Source: Cryptomeria japonica
Taxonomy: Eukaryota; Streptophyta; Pinopsida; Cupressales; Cupressaceae
Length of the DNA: 64,000 bases
Assembly: GCF_030272615.1 (NCBI RefSeq)
Contig: NC_081414.1
Location: forward strand, 766,304,483 to 766,368,482
Direction of reading: 5' to 3'
Shown here: positions 59,987 to 64,000 of the stretch, one piece after another
Numbering within the stretch: the stretch's first letter is position 1
Layout of the letters: each line of letters starts with the position of its first letter
Notes under the pieces: model-generated
The model's input: the letters and a program-made list of their open reading frames with translations, nothing else
Databases searched by the model: none
Told to the model about the DNA's origin: nothing
Position numbers and translations under genes: made by a program

Positions 59987-60277
59987 GGAATTCTCCCAGC
60001 GATCGAGGGCATTAACATTGGCGCCATGGGCGAGGAGACATTGAACAGCGTCACGGCAGCCATAGAGGGCGGCCACATGCAGAGGAGACCTGCCATCATA
60101 ATCCTGAGCGCTAACAAGGCCAGGGTTCTGATCAAGCAGCTTCTTCAGAGAAATTACATCATTGTGGCGCGCGTGCCAAAGCACCAGCGACGTCTGCGTC
60201 ACGCGTGTGCGCTCCTCCTCTCTCTCCGAGCTGTTTGAACCGCTGCTATCGCTGCATTTCTCTACCTTGCTGCCCAT
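59987..60277 (-). CDS. VIK: VIK-like kinase exon 1: N-terminus and ankyrin repeats
   Basis: This exon encodes 97 residues. The ATG is at 60275-60277. A longer reading to 60298 would need a TTG start, so I reject it. Residues 1-25 are Ser/Glu-rich (SSGSNSSEREEERTR) and look disordered. From about residue 30, TSLVLWHARHNDV begins a first ankyrin-like unit; the second holds the typical RSPLHVAALYGCRDAVQCLL, and ANVNALDRWENS starts a third. Ankyrin repeats bind partner proteins. The exon ends on a complete codon (TCC, Ser97) before donor GTAATT, so phase is 0 and the next residues (PLADAEG) complete the third repeat. The acidic leader and the LVLWHA spacing fit VIK better than the ILK1-6 relatives. 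The exon is GC-richer than its surroundings. The last ~30 bp of this exon have decayed copies in the intron downstream. Confidence 0.9.
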
Positions 60278-60880
60278 TGATCTCTTCTCTACACACAACG
60301 GCTTATTTTCTGCTTTGATATTTACAAAAAAATTATCTGTTCTTGTTTTTTATTACCTCGAAACAAATTGGTTTGCGTTATGTTTTCCCGATATCTGAGC
60401 AGCTTTTTTATGGGTGCGTAAAGTTGTGACGTGATATTTGTGCCAATATTATTTCAGTGTAAACAAATGAGAAGACAACAATGTACTCATCATTTTCCAT
60501 GAAGTGCGTGCCTGGTACGCGTATAGATCCTCATCACTTATTTTATGGCACATGGCATATACGCAGCCTTTTCAGGCCATTTTGATGAGGATGTTTTTTA
60601 TAAGATTTTCTCTCTGTTGCTTAATATGTAAGTTAGGCAAAATTTTATGAAAGAGTTTGTAAATGATATGATTTTGATTTATTTTATTAATATATATTTT
60701 AAAAGTTTAGATCTGTTTTATAATTTTTATTGTTTATCATACCAACCTATGTTGTGGATATAGAATAGATATAGGTCATTTTTATGCATATAGAATCTTA
60801 AACTTTTAAATTTAAAATTTTCAATTGAGATTATATTTACCTTTCTAATTTATTATTTTTATGGAAGATCTAGATTCAAA
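60278..60880 (-). promoter_or_regulatory. VIK: Presumed 5' UTR and promoter of the VIK-like gene
   Basis: This is the DNA upstream of the ATG at 60277. On the minus strand it contains an ACGTCA/TGACGT core (60429-60436), of the type bound by plant bZIP factors, and ATTGG (CCAAT on the other strand) about 20 bp away at 60450-60456. I see no convincing TATA box at a fixed distance, so the transcription start is unknown. Assignment rests on position only. Confidence 0.35.
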
Positions 60881-60890
60881 GGCATTCACA

Positions 60891-61471
60891 AGAGATTCAT
60901 TGAACATCATAATTGTATCATCATTCTAGGCATAATACATGTCTACTTCTTATCTTTGATTTTTGTTCATTACCATTGAATCAACTCACCTAAGAGTGTG
61001 ATCACAGGGGAATCCTCTTACCTAACAAACTCCTCAATACTGTTTTTAAACATTCTCTATCAATCATTAAGATAGTGGAATAAAGAGGTGAGTGTAGGTT
61101 CAAGATCAGCTTACATGTAAAACTAAACAAATTAAACGTTATAATGATGTATTAAAGATGTTAAAATAAGAGATTCATTGAACATCATAATTGTATCATC
61201 ATTCTAGGCATAATTCATGTCTACTTCTTATCTTTGATTTTTGTTCATTACCATTGAATCAACTCACCTAGGAGTTTGATCAGAGGAGAATCCTCTTACG
61301 TGACAAACTCCTCAATAGTGTGTGACAAACTCCTCAATAGTGTTTTTAAACATTCTCTATCAATCATTAAAGATAGTGGAATAAAGAGGTGAGTGTAGGT
61401 TCAAGGTCAACTTACATGTAAAACTAAACAAATTAAACGTTATAATGATGTATTAAAGATGTTAAAATAAG
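60891..61471. repeat. 278-bp tandem duplication upstream of the gene
   Basis: Copy 1 (60891-61168) and copy 2 (61169-61471) both start AGAGATTCATTGAACATCAT and end AAAGATGTTAAAATAAG, with few differences. Copy 2 is about 25 bp longer because GTGTGACAAACTCCTCAATA was itself duplicated within it. No gene is present. Confidence 0.92.
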
Positions 61472-63117
61472 TATAAGGTAAAAGGAAAAAATAACAAAAT
61501 GTGACTTTTTCACTTTTATGCTCTTATATTTATGAGATGAGTACATAAAATTTTACCAAAAAGAATTGTTAAGAGATTCGATTTTATAGTTATCATTTGA
61601 AAAATCTAATTCATCAAATAAGTTTATACTTGACAATTTATTTTCTTAAAATTTCTTAAATACTAATTTAAATTTTGATTAAAAAAATTAATCATTTTAC
61701 ATAAAATACCTAAAATCAAATTTAATTTTAATAATACTATACAAAGTGAATTCATTTTAAACTAAATTAGTAGAATTACCAATGAAACAAATATCAAATT
61801 AAAATAAAATAATTCCTTCTAGCCACAACTATTTTTAAAAATAAATTACATTTAATAAAAAGTAAATTAACTAAAGCTTTTGTAACAAACGAATTTTATT
61901 TTTTTCAATTGAGTACGAATTTTACTTTTTTTCAATTAATTAACTCAATTGTTAATAATAGAAATTTGACCAATCTACGCACATTTAAAATAACTTGTCA
62001 AATATAAATAAGTAGCTTAGGATATTTTTATTTTAATTTAAGACTTTTTTATTATTTTATAATTGAATTTAGTGATGTAAAGGATAAGATGACAATCATT
62101 CTATAATAAGACAAGACGATATGAGCAACTTCCAAACCATTTCTTAAAATGGTGATATATTTTGTACTTTTCTCCTTTAAAAATGGATTTCGATATAATA
62201 GTTTTTCCATCAACATATGATAACCATCTTAATTTCTTGTAGATTAATGATTGAAATTTTAGAACATGTAGGTCTAGAAAAACTAAAATCAATAATATGA
62301 TCGTTTCTAAATTATGAAAATCTCAAAATAATAATGATGTAAATTTAATTATTAATATTAATAGTTGATATTATAAAAATATTTAAAATAATAATTTAAT
62401 TTAAATTTAATGAAATAAAATCTAACAAATTATTTTTAGTGTTAAAATATATTTAAAAAGTTACATGCATGTTATTTTAGATTAGGAGGGTGTGATTGTT
62501 AAAAAAACATGTGTTAAACAGGATGATAAAAAGATAAATTCCAGGTCTTGTATTGGCTATGTTTAATACTTATTGTTATATATTAGATCAATTTTACAAA
62601 ATTATCACTAAATCATAACCTAGACGACAGAGACAAAAAAGTTCGACGTGTGCAAAGCACCTTAAAAATTCATCATTTCTTGTGTGCTTAGCTCCAACCT
62701 CATCTTCCTTTAACAAAAAATTGAATAACATTAATCATTGTTGTAGGAAAAAAAACTCATAGCACATTTTAGGAAGTTGATGTCAAGGCTTGCCCTAATT
62801 GTATAGTCTATTTTATAATAATAGGATAATAAATGGAATCCATGCATACCCATGATTACTCCATTGCTAACTTGCATGACCACAACATTCGATGGAAAAC
62901 CCAAACCAAGAATTGCATCATTCGAGATTAGCTCTAGTTGTAAGCACCACTAGCTAGAGATCAAATGAATGATAATTATCAAAGCAATATCCTTTGATTT
63001 TGTTGTGTCTAGCACATTGAGCAACATAGAAGTCATACCTATATTAATTTGATATCTATGATCAATGAATACTAACTCCTCATCCAATGTTCGATTTAGC
63101 ATATGGATCATTATTAT
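61472..63117. other. AT-rich intergenic DNA without a gene
   Basis: Strongly AT-rich up to about 62550, then ordinary sequence. No coding or RNA signals recognised. Confidence 0.4.
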
Positions 63118-64000
63118 TGTTGGAAGCATGCATTGATGTGTTGTTGTGGTTGTCATTGATGTCAAACTTGTTATTCTGGATTGGTCTGGAATGTTTGTGG
63201 TGCGGAATTATCTTGTTGTGTTGTTGATGTTGCAGTTGTTCGAGTGGTTGTTTCGGAAGTGCTTGGGTCTAGAATCTATTGTTAGTGTCGAGTGTTGTTG
63301 ATATCTTCATTGGATATAGTTTTGGTATTATGGATATGATGGTTTTGTGGTCTAGAAACATCTTTGTGTTCTTCGGGTGTTGTGGCATTGATCTTTGTTG
63401 GTTGTTAGACCTATCCTTAGGTCTAGATATGATTTGTGAAATCGTGTTTGATATGTTGTGGGTCTCACCATAGCGTACGGAGATCCAGATTTGAGTTATT
63501 TGCATTAGAGAGTATGTTGTTAACAGTTAATTGCTTATGTGGATGTGTAGCATATGGATATGTTGTTGGTTATGTTCTGGTGATTGCGGGTCGATGAATT
63601 GATCTTTGGAAGTTGTGTTTTGGTCCCCTCTTTCTCCTAGAATGGATCAGTGTGTGTATTTTTGGTTTGGAAAGTGTATTTTGATTCGGGTCGACTTGGT
63701 TTAAGCTTTGATTATCTATCTTGTATATAAGGATGTGTATGGTTGAGTTGTGTAGAGAGGCGAGGAAGGAAAGTGTGATCAATATAGATGCAAGGATAAT
63801 GAGTGAGGTTTGGTAAAGAGCGGAAGAAAAGTTGTGTTCGAATGATATGCAAGTTGTGTTGAGACTGTGACAGAGATTTGAGACAAAGTGTTGGTGGTTG
63901 ACATCAGAGTTGTGTGTGTTGATGTTGATCGCTTGATGTAGAGTTCAAGGACAACTTCATGATCAGGATATCCTTATTTTCTTATCATTTTTGTATCTCG
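63118..64000 (+). mobile_element. Probable 5' part of an LTR, continuing off the right edge
   Basis: TGTTGGAAGCATGCATTGATG is a typical plant LTR start. The following DNA is G/T-rich on the plus strand (TTGTTG, GTTGTGG) and reaches a TATATAA box at 63724 about 600 bp in, as in an LTR promoter. The G/T bias makes long spurious frames on both strands, which I do not call. The other end and the target duplication lie beyond the window. Confidence 0.45.
63724..63730 (+). promoter_or_regulatory. TATA box in the rightmost LTR
   Basis: TATATAAGGATGTG lies at the distance from the TGTTGG start expected for an LTR promoter. Confidence 0.4.

Larger units (their letters stand above)
9470..60277 (-). 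other. VIK: Gene span: VIK-type ankyrin-repeat Raf-like kinase, 5' part, with giant introns
   Basis: Four separate minus-strand exons join in frame into one protein and set the layout of the window. Intron 1 is 59986-54678 (5309 bp), intron 2 is 54602-50715 (3888 bp), intron 3 is 50597-9565 (41033 bp), and intron 4 starts at 9469 and leaves the window. Every junction has GT and AG ends, and the phases are compatible (0, 0, 0, 2). The 192 residues encoded follow the order of Arabidopsis VIK (VH1-interacting kinase): ankyrin repeats, a Pro-rich linker, then a kinase starting IIGKGSFGEI. VIK is a Raf-like kinase reported to bind the receptor-like kinase VH1/BRL2 and to phosphorylate a tonoplast sugar transporter. 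Orthology is inferred from remembered family sequence. The remaining kinase subdomains must lie left of position 1. Confidence 0.88.

Noticed and set aside
60278-60298. Seven-residue N-terminal extension of the kinase
   Set aside because: It would start at TTG; the first ATG in frame is 60277, and the shorter N-terminus fits the family.

Overview
The window looks like nuclear DNA of a seed plant with a large, repeat-rich genome, most likely a gymnosperm and probably a conifer. The reasons are one conserved plant kinase gene whose exons are scattered over more than 50 kb, stacked LTR retrotransposon remnants with long LTRs, and degenerate hammerhead-ribozyme motifs of the kind known from Penelope-like elements. 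There are no operons, ribosome binding sites, tRNAs, rRNAs or CRISPR arrays. The species cannot be named from sequence alone.

The only host protein-coding gene I can support lies on the minus strand. Four exons at 60277-59987, 54677-54603, 50714-50598 and 9564-9470 join in frame (intron phases 0, 0, 0, then 2). They encode the first 192 residues of an ankyrin-repeat, Raf-like (MAPKKK group C) kinase of the VIK type: an acidic/serine-rich N-terminus, ankyrin repeats, a linker, the glycine-rich loop and the VAVK lysine. The rest of the kinase domain lies beyond the left edge. Introns 1-3 measure 5309, 3888 and 41033 bp; intron 4 exceeds 9.4 kb.

Almost everything else is intron filling. In intron 4 (1-9469) there are an old inverted LTR, a LINE-like 3' end, a 1.8-kb pyrimidine tract and short direct repeats. 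Intron 3 (9565-50597) holds a TSD-bounded non-autonomous LTR retrotransposon (11000-18249) that carries a SEN1/UPF1-like helicase fragment and has a nested solo LTR. It also holds a LINE reverse-transcriptase scrap, a 266-bp tandem triplication, a copia gag relic and a decayed retroelement ORF split by a solo LTR. Two further solo LTRs of that family (33846-38183 and 38957-42368) lie inside a larger disrupted LTR, followed by an inverted pair of ribozyme-like repeats, a hAT-like element and gag-protease fragments. Intron 2 holds another ribozyme-like motif and a perfect inverted repeat. Intron 1 has a 484-bp duplication with a 77-bp ribozyme-like insertion, and a tandem array made of copies of the exon 1/intron 1 junction. 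Right of the gene are its presumed promoter, a 278-bp tandem duplication, AT-rich DNA and the start of another LTR that runs off the window.

The most unusual points are: (1) the exon-intron junction array in intron 1; (2) four ribozyme-like motifs with co-varying stem I, one of them a 77-bp insertion with a 12-bp target duplication and a matching empty site next door; (3) an LTR family whose members share ends but carry different tandem arrays of foldback units; and (4) a retrotransposon carrying helicase sequence.
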